DNA from: an uncultured Bacillota bacterium
GTDB taxonomy: Bacteria; Bacillota; Dehalobacteriia; UBA4068
Length of the DNA: 27,883 bases
Assembly (NCBI GenBank): GCA_934271085.1
Contig: CAKQQU010000018.1
Span: forward strand, 1 to 27,883
Reading direction: 5' to 3'
Below, piece by piece: positions 7,562 to 15,724 of this stretch. Below the pieces are notes generated by a model. It did not search any database, was not told the origin of the DNA, and saw only the letters and a list, made by a program, of their open reading frames with translations. The translations under genes were made by a program, and so were the position numbers. How positions within the stretch are numbered: position 1 is the stretch's first letter; each line of letters starts with the position of its first letter.

Positions 7562-9001
7562 TTATCTGCCCTGTTTAAGCAAATCTTCCTTTGTCTGCCA
7601 CAGCTTCTGGGAAAGATCCACATAATAAGCATGAGGGTTTTCGAAACGCTTGGCCTCATCCCACAGGGTATCCAACTGAGCGGCGCAGTAATCCTTGATC
7701 TGTTTTAGGCTGGGCAGCTCATAAACCAACTGGCCATTGCGGAATATCTGCTGCTGCAGAGGACGGATATAAAACTCATCCACTGTCTTACGCTTCCAGG
7801 TAGTCTCCGGATCAAAAAGCTCAAGAGGTTTATTCTCATCTATCTGCTCATCCCAGATGCAGATCTGATCGGCCACCGCCTTACCTGTAGCTTTTTCATA
7901 TATACGATAGACCTTTTTGAAATGAGGATTGGTTATCTTGGCAGAGTTCTCGGATATTTTTATCTTGGGAACGATGTTTCCATTATCATCTTCTATTGCC
8001 ACCAGTTTATAAACACAGCCGAATACAGGCTCGGAACTGCTGGTTATCAATTTTTCACCCACACCAAAAGTATCCAGCTTGGCACCCTGCAGCAGCAGGT
8101 CGCGGATAAGATGCTCATCTAGGGCATTGGAAGCGGTGATCTTGCAGTTAGGCAATCCGGCTTCATCCAACATCTTCCTAGCCTGCCGGGAAAGGAAGGC
8201 CAGATCGCCGGAATCCAGGCGGATCGCGCAATCTGTTATGCCCTGTGGCAGCAAAACCTCTTTAAAGGCACGAATAGCATTGGGAACGCCGCTTTTCAGC
8301 GTATTGTATGTATCCACCAGTAAAGTGGCATTGGTGGGATACAGCTGGCAATAAGTTTTAAAAGCCTCGTATTCGCTGTCAAACATCATGACCCAGCTAT
8401 GGGCCATAGTGCCGCCGGCAGGAACTCCGTAAAGCGCATCAGTAAGAGTGCAGGCAGTACCTGCGCAACCGCCGATATAAGCAGCTCTGGCTCCTATAAC
8501 AGCAGCATCCGCCCCTTGGGCACGGCGAGAACCAAATTCCAGTACAGCCCGCCCATCGGCAGCCCGGACTATACGGTTAGCCTTGGTAGCTATCAAAGAC
8601 TGATGATTAAAAGTCAGCAGGGCAAAAGTCTCGATAAGCTGGGCCTGCAGAGCTGAAGCACGCACTGTTACCAAAGGTTCATTAGGAAATACCGGGGTAC
8701 CCTCAGGGATCGCCCAAATATCACCGGTAAAACGGAAGTTACGCATATATTTCAGGAATTCTTCGCTGAAAATCCCTTTGGAACGCAAAAATTCGATATC
8801 ATCATCGTCAAAATGCAGATCCCTGATATACTCTATGAACTGCTCCAAACCGGCAAAAATAGCATAACCGCCGTCATCCGGCACCTTGCGGAAAAAGATA
8901 TCAAAATAGGTTATCTTATCCTGGGCCCCGATCTGAAAATAGCCGTTGGCCATAGTCAGTTCATAAAAGTCACATAACAGCGAATAATGGTTCTTGTTCA
9001 T
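7562..9001 (-). CDS. pncB: Nicotinate phosphoribosyltransferase
   Basis: The enzyme joins nicotinate and PRPP (with ATP) to give nicotinate mononucleotide, the first step of the Preiss-Handler NAD salvage route. The 479-residue length is normal for the bacterial form. Family signatures are the N-terminal YELTMANGY (13-21), a central LEFGSRRAQG segment, RLDSGDL and FGVGEKLITS near the phosphate-binding region. The ATG at 9001 lies five bases after GGAGGA; a longer frame starting at 9061 would run through the preceding gene. The start overlaps the stop of the CBS-domain gene by four bases (ATGA), so translation is probably coupled. The radical SAM gene follows after 25 bases. Confidence 0.96.
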   Translation of the reverse strand: MNKNHYSLLCDFYELTMANGYFQIGAQDKITYFDIFFRKVPDDGGYAIFAGLEQFIEYIRDLHFDDDDIEFLRSKGIFSEEFLKYMRNFRFTGDIWAIPEGTPVFPNEPLVTVRASALQAQLIETFALLTFNHQSLIATKANRIVRAADGRAVLEFGSRRAQGADAAVIGARAAYIGGCAGTACTLTDALYGVPAGGTMAHSWVMMFDSEYEAFKTYCQLYPTNATLLVDTYNTLKSGVPNAIRAFKEVLLPQGITDCAIRLDSGDLAFLSRQARKMLDEAGLPNCKITASNALDEHLIRDLLLQGAKLDTFGVGEKLITSSSEPVFGCVYKLVAIEDDNGNIVPKIKISENSAKITNPHFKKVYRIYEKATGKAVADQICIWDEQIDENKPLELFDPETTWKRKTVDEFYIRPLQQQIFRNGQLVYELPSLKQIKDYCAAQLDTLWDEAKRFENPHAYYVDLSQKLWQTKEDLLKQGR

Positions 9002-9453
9002 TTTTCCTCCGTTTTGTATATCTGCTCCGGAGACCTTGGCTGGCCTATCCGGGATATACACAATTCATAGTAGTATTTAATAATAGTCTTACGGGTGATA
9101 ATACCGATAAATATGCCTCGGTCGTCTTCCACCGGCACAAAATTCTGATCCAAAGAAAGATATACCACATCTTCTATCTGTGTGGATATAGGAAGGGCCC
9201 GATTATCAATATGCCGCGGTATATCAGCTACTTTTGTATGGGCGGCAGCTTTTATATCCAAAGCAAAATCGTTTTTGATAGTCCAAAGGAGATCGCCCTC
9301 GGTCAGAGTCCCTACATAATGCCCCGCACGGTCTATTACAGGAATAGCCGTATAACTGTGGTATTCCATTTTTTCCAGAGCCTGCCGCAGATTCTGGTCG
9401 TCATAAAGATATGCCAGATCTGCCTTGGGGGTAAGCAAAAAAGCCAGATTGAT
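8998..9453 (-). CDS. CBS-domain pair protein, probable AUC (or AUU) start
   Basis: The protein of about 150 residues consists of two CBS motifs, the first around YTAIPVIDRAGHYVGTLTEGDLLW and the second around NFVPVEDDRGIFIGIITR, followed by a short tail. CBS pairs bind adenosine ligands such as AMP, ATP or NAD and regulate partner proteins. No ATG, GTG or TTG lies at proper distance after the strong ribosome site AGGAGGG (9461-9467). Only ATT (9456) or ATC (9453) fits, giving a start like M-N-L-A-F-L-L-T-P-K, similar to relatives as I recall them. The alternative TTG at 9438 is 22 bases from the site. Its stop overlaps the pncB start, hinting at a shared role in NAD metabolism. Confidence 0.8.
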   Translation of the reverse strand: MNLAFLLTPKADLAYLYDDQNLRQALEKMEYHSYTAIPVIDRAGHYVGTLTEGDLLWTIKNDFALDIKAAAHTKVADIPRHIDNRALPISTQIEDVVYLSLDQNFVPVEDDRGIFIGIITRKTIIKYYYELCISRIGQPRSPEQIYKTEEK

Positions 9454-9484
9454 AATTCAGCCCTCCTCTCGGATATACAGGCAG

Positions 9485-11287
9485 CTACTCGTCCAGCTCC
9501 AATACAGCCATGAAAGCTTCCTGGGGGATCTCAACGCTGCCCACCTGCTTCATGCGCTTTTTACCTTCCTTCTGTTTTTCCAGCAGCTTGCGCTTACGGC
9601 TGATATCGCCGCCATAGCATTTAGCGATAACATCCTTGCGTAAAGCGGCAATATTTTCACGGGCAATGACCTTATTGCCCACAGCCGCCTGTACCGGCAC
9701 TTCAAACAACTGGCGGGGTATCAGGCCCCGCAGTTTATGTACCAAAGCCCTGCCCCGATAATATGCCTTATCTTTGTGAACTATGCAGGAAAGCGCGTCC
9801 ACAACTCCATCGTTTACCAATATATCCAGCTTGACCAGATCCGACTTTTTATAACCGGCCAACTCATAATCCAGGGAAGCATAGCCCCGGGTGCGGGATT
9901 TAAGCTGATCGAAGAAATCATAGATGATCTCGGCCAGAGGCAGATCATAGGTCATCATCACTCTGGTGGGGGTGATGTATTCCATATTGATAAAATTGCC
10001 CCTTCGTTCTCTGGTCAGCTCCATGATCGCCCCGATAAACTCCGATGGACACATGATAGTGGCTTTTACATAAGGCTCTTCTATATAAAGCAACTCATTG
10101 GCAGGCGGCAGGTTAACAGGATTATCCACATAAATAACCTGGCCGTTGGTACGGGTAGCCCGATAGTTAACGGATGGAGCAGTGATAAGCAATTCCAGGC
10201 CGTACTCTCTCTCCAGACGCTCTTTTACTATCTCCATATGCAGCAGTCCCAAAAAGCCGCAGCGGAAACCAAAACCCAAAGCTGCGGAAGTTTCCGGATC
10301 GAATGCCAGTGCCGCGTCATTAAGCTGCAGCTTCTCCAAAGCGTCCTTCAGATCATTATAAGCATTGTTCTCCACCGGGTAAAGGCCGCAATATACCATG
10401 GAGGTAGCTGGACGGTAGCCGGGCAAAGGCATATCCGCGGGGTGGGCGGCATCGGTAACCGTATCGCCCACCTGGGTATCGCGCACATTTTTGATGGCAG
10501 CGGCAAACCAGCCTACCTCTCCGGCCTGCAGCTTATCCACCTGCTTTACCGCCGGGGTATAAACGCCGGTCTCCGTAACTTCCATCTCTTTGCCGGAGCC
10601 AAAAGTCCGCACCCTCATACCCTTGGATATTTCGCCGTCAACCACCCGGATGCAGGGAATGACCCCCCGATAGTTGTCAAAATGGGAATCAAAGATCAGG
10701 GCTGTCAAAGGATCTTCTCTTTTTCCTTTTGGCGGCGGTACTAAAGTTACGATGGATTCCAATATTTCTTTGGTGCCTACCCCTGTTTTTGCGGAAGCCA
10801 TGATAGCGCCGGAGCAATCCAACCCTATGACCTCTTCTATCTCCTTGCAAACTCCTTCAGGGTCAGCTCCGGGCAGATCTATTTTATTGATGACAGGAAT
10901 GATTTCCAGATCATGCTCCAAAGCCAGATAAACATTGGCCAAGGTCTGGGCCTCAATACCCTGGGCAGCGTCCACAACCAGCAAAGCGCCTTCGCAGGCG
11001 GCCAAAGACCGGGAAACCTCGTAATTGAAATCAACATGGCCCGGGGTATCGATCAGATTAAGCTGATAGGTCTGGCCATCATCAGCCTTATAATGGATAC
11101 GGACGGCTTTAAGCTTGATAGTAATGCCCCGCTCCTGTTCCAGTTCCATTGAATCCAGCAACTGCTTGCTCATATCCCTGCTGGCTACCGCACCGGTATA
11201 TTCCAGCAGCCGGTCTGCCAAAGTGCTTTTGCCGTGATCGATATGGGCTATAATGCAAAAATTGCGGATAAGATCTTGCTGTTTCAT
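9485..11287 (-). CDS. lepA: Elongation factor 4 (LepA), ribosomal GTPase
   Basis: LepA is a translational GTPase related to EF-G that binds the ribosome and affects initiation and translocation under stress. The 600-residue protein shows G1 AHIDHGKST (14-22), switch region ERGITIKLK, G3 DTPGH (80-84) and G4 NKID (134-137). The LepA-specific C-terminal region contains GYASLDYELAGY and ends with the usual lysine- and arginine-rich tail (SRKRKLLEKQKEGKKRMKQ). Length and content are full and normal. The ATG follows GAGGT at seven bases. It starts 23 bases after murJ and ends 28-31 bases ahead of the CBS gene, so the operon continues through it. Confidence 0.98.
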   Translation of the reverse strand: MKQQDLIRNFCIIAHIDHGKSTLADRLLEYTGAVASRDMSKQLLDSMELEQERGITIKLKAVRIHYKADDGQTYQLNLIDTPGHVDFNYEVSRSLAACEGALLVVDAAQGIEAQTLANVYLALEHDLEIIPVINKIDLPGADPEGVCKEIEEVIGLDCSGAIMASAKTGVGTKEILESIVTLVPPPKGKREDPLTALIFDSHFDNYRGVIPCIRVVDGEISKGMRVRTFGSGKEMEVTETGVYTPAVKQVDKLQAGEVGWFAAAIKNVRDTQVGDTVTDAAHPADMPLPGYRPATSMVYCGLYPVENNAYNDLKDALEKLQLNDAALAFDPETSAALGFGFRCGFLGLLHMEIVKERLEREYGLELLITAPSVNYRATRTNGQVIYVDNPVNLPPANELLYIEEPYVKATIMCPSEFIGAIMELTRERRGNFINMEYITPTRVMMTYDLPLAEIIYDFFDQLKSRTRGYASLDYELAGYKKSDLVKLDILVNDGVVDALSCIVHKDKAYYRGRALVHKLRGLIPRQLFEVPVQAAVGNKVIARENIAALRKDVIAKCYGGDISRKRKLLEKQKEGKKRMKQVGSVEIPQEAFMAVLELDE

Positions 11288-11310
11288 ATAATACCTCGTA
11301 TAAATAACAA

Positions 11311-12912
11311 TTACTCTGCCGCCTTTTTCCCGCGATGCAGCTTACGCATAACAGCATTACGAACGGTGGTAAATTCTTCCATTTTCATGCAGCCGGTGAT
11401 AACTATATAAACGGCTACTCCTACCACAACGCTGACGCCCACCTGCATCAACTGGGCAATTTTACTTTCCACACCCAAAAGCGCGTCGGAAAGGGCAACC
11501 GTACCCCATACTGCCAAAGCCATGGCAGCGCAGGCTATAAGGATCTGGACCATGGAACGGGTCAAGCATCTCATGCCCATGGGGCCGATTTTGCGGCGGA
11601 GGAAGAACAGCAGCAGCAAGCATTGGCTGATGCCGGCCAAAGAATAAGCCAGCGCCAGACCGCAGTGGCCCATGGGACCAACCAAAGCCAGGGAAAAGAC
11701 TACATTTATAAGAATAGCGGCAATACTTATCAGCAGGGGGGTCAAAGTGTTCTGGATGGCATAAAAACCCCGCAGCACAATAAGGATAGCGCCGTAAGCC
11801 GCTAACCCGATGCAGTAGAATAATAAAGCCTGACCGGTAACAGTAGTATCATAAGCGGTAAATTCACCGGAAAACTCATACAAAAGGCGGATAATGGGTT
11901 CGCGCAGCATTATCATGCCTACGGCAGATGGTATTGTTACATAAAGGCTGGTACGCAAACCGGTAGACATGCTCTTTTTCAGCTCCGGATAATCGCCGGA
12001 CGCAGCCTGGGCAGTCATGGTGGGGAAAATAGCTATGGCTATGGAAGCTGCAAAAACGCCTATAGGCAGCTGCATAAAGCGGTTTGCCGTTTTAAGGGCA
12101 GTAAGCAGGCCCCCATCCAATCCGGTAGCCAGGTACTGGGTCACCAGGGCATTGATCTGGGATACGGAAAGGCCGATCAATACCGGGATGATCAGCTTTA
12201 CCATTTTACGGAAGCCTTCGTCATGGATATCCAAAGAGGGATGATATTGGCAGCCCACCTTCTTCAGTGTGGGTATCTGCACTGCCAAAGTCATAAAAGC
12301 GCCTACTACCACGCCTACGGAAAATCCTGCGACTCCATAGCCCGGGAAAGCTGCTTCGATAGGTTTGAGCAGAAGCACGCCGCCAACAATAATAAAAATA
12401 TTATAAAGGAGCACGCCAATAGCCGGCCAGGTAAAATGCTGGAAAGACTGCAATACGCCGGTAGCTATGGCCGAAAGAGCCATAAAAAGAGCCTGTATAA
12501 GGGTAATGCGAGCCAGCGCCACAGGCAGCCACATCTGCTCTGCCGTATACTGGGTAAGCACGCCCATTAAAGGCTGGGTAAAAATATATCCCAGCACCAG
12601 CAGGACGGCCATCAACAACAAAACCCAACTGGTAAAAACGGAACAGGTTTTCCAGGCCTGCTCTTTTTGATCTTTAGCCAGATAAGCGGAAAAAACAGGT
12701 ATAAAAGCAGCGGTGATAGCGCCGCCTATCAGTATATTGTAAATAAAATCGGGAATAGAAAAAGCTGCATAAAAAGCATCTGTAGTAAAATTCTGACCAA
12801 AAATATTCAGCAGCACCACATCCCGGGCATATCCCAGAATGCGGGAAAGTATCTGTATTATCATTAAAAGGCCCGCAGCCCGCACCACGAAACCTTTTTC
12901 CATTTGCGTCAA
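11311..12912 (-). CDS. murJ: Lipid II flippase MurJ
   Basis: MurJ flips lipid II across the cytoplasmic membrane for peptidoglycan synthesis. The protein of about 533 residues is almost wholly hydrophobic with about 14 membrane helices and has the MurJ/MviN N-terminal pattern ILSRILGYARDVVLL, then TDAFYAAFSIPDF and ITAAFIPVFS, with the conserved arginines and acidic residues of the central cavity. For the start, TTG at 12912 lies eight bases after AAGGGAG; GTG at 12921 abuts that site and ATG at 12903 is too far, so TTG is preferred. It is the first gene of the operon with lepA, the CBS gene, pncB and the radical SAM gene. Confidence 0.94.
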   Translation of the reverse strand: MTQMEKGFVVRAAGLLMIIQILSRILGYARDVVLLNIFGQNFTTDAFYAAFSIPDFIYNILIGGAITAAFIPVFSAYLAKDQKEQAWKTCSVFTSWVLLLMAVLLVLGYIFTQPLMGVLTQYTAEQMWLPVALARITLIQALFMALSAIATGVLQSFQHFTWPAIGVLLYNIFIIVGGVLLLKPIEAAFPGYGVAGFSVGVVVGAFMTLAVQIPTLKKVGCQYHPSLDIHDEGFRKMVKLIIPVLIGLSVSQINALVTQYLATGLDGGLLTALKTANRFMQLPIGVFAASIAIAIFPTMTAQAASGDYPELKKSMSTGLRTSLYVTIPSAVGMIMLREPIIRLLYEFSGEFTAYDTTVTGQALLFYCIGLAAYGAILIVLRGFYAIQNTLTPLLISIAAILINVVFSLALVGPMGHCGLALAYSLAGISQCLLLLFFLRRKIGPMGMRCLTRSMVQILIACAAMALAVWGTVALSDALLGVESKIAQLMQVGVSVVVGVAVYIVITGCMKMEEFTTVRNAVMRKLHRGKKAAE

Positions 12913-12952
12913 AAGATCCACTCCCTTGCTCAGCCCTGCAAATTCAAAGTAT

Positions 12953-12981
12953 ATTATATCACATTGTTATTGCTGTTGCTA
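12953..12981 (-). promoter_or_regulatory. Promoter of the murJ-lepA-CBS-pncB-radical SAM operon
   Basis: On the minus strand an extended -10, TGATATAAT (hexamer at 12953-12958), is preceded at 17 bases by TAGCAA (12976-12981), a weak -35. The TGN extension can compensate. The start of transcription would be near 12946, roughly 35 bases before the murJ start. Confidence 0.65.
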
Positions 12982-12986
12982 TATAG

Positions 12987-13004
12987 TTTTACCTTAAGGT
13001 ATAA
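12987..13004. promoter_or_regulatory. Palindrome upstream of the murJ promoter
   Basis: TACCTTAAGGTA (12990-13001) is a perfect 12-bp palindrome, extended by two further matching pairs to 12987-13004. It lies just upstream of the -35 box, about 45-55 bases from the expected start, where an activator or a repressor could bind. No regulator can be named. It is AT-rich outside the core, and chance is possible. Confidence 0.35.
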
Positions 13005-13037
13005 ACAGATACACATTTAATAAAAGCATATCCCGTT

Positions 13038-13066
13038 TTGCCGCCGCCAAAACATTGCCGCCGCCA
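13038..13066. repeat. Two direct copies of a 12-bp GC-rich unit
   Basis: TTGCCGCCGCCA occurs at 13038-13049 and again at 13055-13066, five bases apart, in the stretch between spoIIP and the murJ promoter. The unit is much richer in G+C than its AT-rich surroundings. The remaining bases to 13186 show no gene; a clear spoIIP terminator was not found. Confidence 0.5.
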
Positions 13067-13186
13067 GATAACTTGTCCCGGCCGCGGCAAAAAACCGCCC
13101 CTGCCAGGCTGTAATCCTTTTGCCTTTATTTTATATAAACAATATGTGGATCATATGCCCATTCTGGGGATTTAATGCATTTCCCC

Positions 13187-14029
13187 CTATTCGGCCTTTT
13201 GCTCACGCAAAACAGCGGCGATATTCTTACCCAAATAGGCAGCGCTGTTTTCCGCCTCGGCCTGAGTGTTCTCGCTTGAACCTATCTCAACCAGAATAGC
13301 CTGCCTGCCCATATGCTGATTATAACGGCCGCTGTATATCCGCGCCTGACGCATCAGATCGGGCTTGTCAGCATTTATCCTATTTTCCAAAGCATAGGCA
13401 AAATCCCTATTGGCCTGCCAGTCAGGATGAGGAAGATTGTCATTGCTGCCTATTATCAGCATCATCCGGGCATAATCTCCGCTGCTGTCGCTGAAATGAG
13501 TATTCAGCCCCTCTACCGGCGAATCCCGATGCACATCTACAAACAGCTCTATATCCGGATGCTCTTTCTTGACCTGCTCCAGGGCGTTCAAAGAATTGCC
13601 GTAGGCATTGTTCCAATCCGGCGCATCAAAAACCTGCTCCAGCAGTATGCAGCCAATGCCCTCCTCTTCCAGGGAATTTGCCAGAGATTTAGCCGCAGCC
13701 AATACTCCCCCTGCCGTACCGTTTAGCCGTTTCTGACCGCTGTACTCTTCAGAGGTATGGGTGCAATAAATAACCGCCTGGGGCTGATTCTGGGCAGGCG
13801 CAGGCTCGGCCTCCTCCTTAGCAGACGGCAAAATCAGCAGGCTTTCACTATTCTGCTGCGACGCCGTCACATCCTGAGAAAAATCCCAAGCAGACGCGGA
13901 AACCACACTCAAAGGCCGGGCAGCATCCACGCTGTCCGCCCCCCAAAGGAATCCCAGCAAAAACATGGTATACAGGAAAAGCACAGTCCAAACCCTGCGC
14001 CTGCCCAGATCAAGACGGATACGGCCCAT
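13187..14029 (-). CDS. spoIIP: Stage II sporulation protein P-like peptidoglycan amidase
   Basis: SpoIIP is a membrane-anchored amidase and endopeptidase that works with SpoIID and SpoIIM to strip peptidoglycan during forespore engulfment. The 280-residue protein has a membrane anchor (about 14-30), a low-complexity linker (about 55-85) and the catalytic domain with YCTHTSEEY (His91, Glu95), VDVHRDS (His167) and the closing YNQHMGRQAILVEIGSSEN (Glu248), the expected metal-ligand pattern. It is shorter than the Bacillus form, mainly before the catalytic domain. The start at 14029 follows GGAGGT closely; the ATG at 14041 lies on the far side of that site. It stands alone, divergent from the next gene. 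Confidence 0.9.
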   Translation of the reverse strand: MGRIRLDLGRRRVWTVLFLYTMFLLGFLWGADSVDAARPLSVVSASAWDFSQDVTASQQNSESLLILPSAKEEAEPAPAQNQPQAVIYCTHTSEEYSGQKRLNGTAGGVLAAAKSLANSLEEEGIGCILLEQVFDAPDWNNAYGNSLNALEQVKKEHPDIELFVDVHRDSPVEGLNTHFSDSSGDYARMMLIIGSNDNLPHPDWQANRDFAYALENRINADKPDLMRQARIYSGRYNQHMGRQAILVEIGSSENTQAEAENSAAYLGKNIAAVLREQKAE

Positions 14030-14255
14030 AGTTACCTCCATCTAAATCTATGCCGGGAAGGCGAAGCTTATGAGCTGGCTAAAAACTCCCCGGACACAAA
14101 TTTCTGCGGAGAATAGCAAAACCGTATTAACGCAGCTCCCCATAAAGCAGAGGCCAAAACTAAAAGATATTAGCCGCATCCAAAAAAGGAAAGGCCGAAA
14201 GCCAGCAAACCATGACGCCGCCGGCTGTGGGCATATAACTTATTTACCATTTTTC

Positions 14256-14264
14256 TGATATACT
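14256..14264 (+). promoter_or_regulatory. Extended -10 promoter of the alpha/beta hydrolase
   Basis: TGATATACT is a good extended -10 (hexamer 14259-14264) about 41 bases before the start codon. No convincing -35 is seen at 16-18 bases upstream. The stretch 14042-14255 towards spoIIP otherwise holds only short frames without ribosome sites. Confidence 0.5.
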
Positions 14265-14304
14265 TTAGTAAAAATGGGTTGAATAAGAATTTGCGGAGAA
14301 AAAG

Positions 14305-15129
14305 ATGCCAATAACAGAAAAAATTTATTCTGCGCCATCGGGGAATATCCATTATTGGCTCAGGCTTAAAGATAACAGCGGTTTTACATTAGTGTTTCTG
14401 CCGGGGCTAACTGCCGATCATCGGCTTTTTGATAAACAAATAGAGTATTTCGGTGATAAATATACCACTTTGGTATGGGATGCACCCGGCCATGCAAGCT
14501 CCTGGCCGTTTCAATTTGATTTTACCCTTATGGATAAGGCCAGGTGGCTTAATGACATTCTTGAAAAAGAATCCATCAAATCCCCGGTTATAATAGGGCA
14601 GTCTATGGGCGGGTATGTAGGCCAGGCATTCATGCAGCAGTTTCCGGGAAAGCTGAAGGGTTTTATTTCCATAGATTCGGCGCCTTTGCAAAGAAATTAT
14701 ATTACCGGAGCAGAAATTTGGCTGCTGAAACACATGGAACCAATCTATCGCCGGTATCCGTGGAAAGCCCTGCTGAGCTCCGGCTCAAAAGGATGCGCGG
14801 TTTCGGCATACGGCAGAGAGTTGATGCGCGGGATCATGGAGACCTATAACGGAGATCAGGATCGTTATGCAAAATTAGCCGGCCATGGCTTCAAAATTTT
14901 GGCGGAAGCAATGGAGGCCGACCTGCCATATGAAATAGATTGCCCTGCTCTGCTCATCTGCGGCGAAAAAGACCGTGCCGGTTCCACGAAACGCTACAAT
15001 AAAGCATGGCATAAAATTTCCGGCATTCCTCTGGAATGGATAAAAGATGCCGGGCATAATGCCAATACCGATCAGCCTGAGCAGGTGAACATATTGATCC
15101 AGCAGTTTGTGCGAACATTGGGAATTTAA
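14305..15129 (+). CDS. Alpha/beta hydrolase
   Basis: The 274-residue soluble protein has a full alpha/beta-hydrolase fold: HGxP-like oxyanion strand VFLPGLTAD (30-37), nucleophile elbow GQSMGG with Ser100, acid Asp223 in CGEKDRAG and His251 in DAGHNAN. The cap between about 125 and 205 is rich in aromatic and basic residues. There is no signal peptide. Substrate is unknown; esterase, lactonase or dehalogenase-like relatives are all possible. It is monocistronic, with its own promoter upstream and a terminator 20 bases after the stop. It is the only plus-strand gene between 1753 and 26438, and its codons look more AT-rich than those of its neighbours, a hint of separate acquisition. Confidence 0.88.
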   Translation: MPITEKIYSAPSGNIHYWLRLKDNSGFTLVFLPGLTADHRLFDKQIEYFGDKYTTLVWDAPGHASSWPFQFDFTLMDKARWLNDILEKESIKSPVIIGQSMGGYVGQAFMQQFPGKLKGFISIDSAPLQRNYITGAEIWLLKHMEPIYRRYPWKALLSSGSKGCAVSAYGRELMRGIMETYNGDQDRYAKLAGHGFKILAEAMEADLPYEIDCPALLICGEKDRAGSTKRYNKAWHKISGIPLEWIKDAGHNANTDQPEQVNILIQQFVRTLGI

Positions 15130-15148
15130 TAAATTTCGGCAAATCAAA

Positions 15149-15186
15149 AAGCATCCGCATAGTCTCTCCCTGCGGATGCTTAACTT
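15149..15186. terminator. Bidirectional terminator between hydrolase and pst operon end
   Basis: Arms AGCATCCGCA (15150-15159) and TGCGGATGCT (15171-15180) enclose an 11-base loop, with T-rich tails on both strands. It ends the plus-strand hydrolase and the minus-strand pst-HAD transcript. Directly after it, two copies of ATCCCGGG (15194-15210) form a second small hairpin followed by TTTATTT on the plus strand. Confidence 0.85.
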
Positions 15187-15242
15187 TTTGGCCATCCCGG
15201 GAATCCCGGGTTTATTTATACTGCGGATGGAAAAATGACGGT

Positions 15243-15710
15243 TTAGCTGCGCAGATCAGCACGTATCCTGTCTATGTTCAGCAGCAGGTCCAGGCCTTCG
15301 GCCGCAGAACAGACCAGTAAATCAGCATGGGCCAGCAGACCGGCATACATGCCTTCGCCTTCCAGCACAGCTATAGCCAGATCAGCCGCATCGAACATCT
15401 GGCAATCATTATAACCATTGCCCAGGCAGACTACGCCGGGCCCCAAAGACTGCACTATTTCCAGCTTGCAGCCGGCAGCATCCGGCCGGGGAAAAGTACG
15501 CACCTCCACCGGCAGCTCTTCACAATGCTGAGCTACCGTACCATAGGTATCCGCAGTCAGCACACATATATCCAGATGGGTGCTGAGTTTTTCCAGACGG
15601 CTGCCAAGTCCCGGCAGCAGCTTGCCGTCCACGGCAATAGTGCCGTTATAGTCAAGCACCAGATGGTGCAGCTCCAGAATATCTCTGCCGGGTATATCAA
15701 TGCGAATCAT
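15243..15710 (-). CDS. HAD-superfamily hydrolase, P-type-ATPase-like soluble protein
   Basis: The 155-residue protein holds the HAD motifs: DYNGTIA with Asp20 as nucleophile, LTADT (Thr52), a lysine near 82, and LGNGYNDCQMF with Asp102. The usual second Asp of DxD is Asn22, so the first motif resembles that of soluble P-type-ATPase-like HADs (COG4087-type) more than of classical phosphatases. There is no cap domain, and length is normal for that small group. It starts 14 bases after pstB with AGGAGA ahead of the ATG, so it is the last gene of the phosphate operon, in a place often taken by phoU. Activity on a phosphorylated substrate is possible but not shown. Confidence 0.85.
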   Translation of the reverse strand: MIRIDIPGRDILELHHLVLDYNGTIAVDGKLLPGLGSRLEKLSTHLDICVLTADTYGTVAQHCEELPVEVRTFPRPDAAGCKLEIVQSLGPGVVCLGNGYNDCQMFDAADLAIAVLEGEGMYAGLLAHADLLVCSAAEGLDLLLNIDRIRADLRS

Positions 15711-15724
15711 AAGTTCTCCTTATT

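Noticed and set aside
7054..7578. Plus-strand open frame of 174 codons
   Set aside because: Antisense to the radical SAM gene; basic, without domain or ribosome site.
9737..10744. Plus-strand open frame of 335 codons
   Set aside because: It lies antisense to lepA, has unusual composition rich in Ile, His and Gln, and no ribosome site. The lepA frame explains the open reading.
13081..13115. Possible spoIIP terminator around the GCGG/CCGC repeat
   Set aside because: The stem is only four to five bases long and the T run lies inside the loop, so it does not look like a factor-independent terminator.
14042..14304. Several short frames between spoIIP and the alpha/beta hydrolase
   Set aside because: None has a ribosome site or a recognisable product; frames on both strands stop within about 60 codons.
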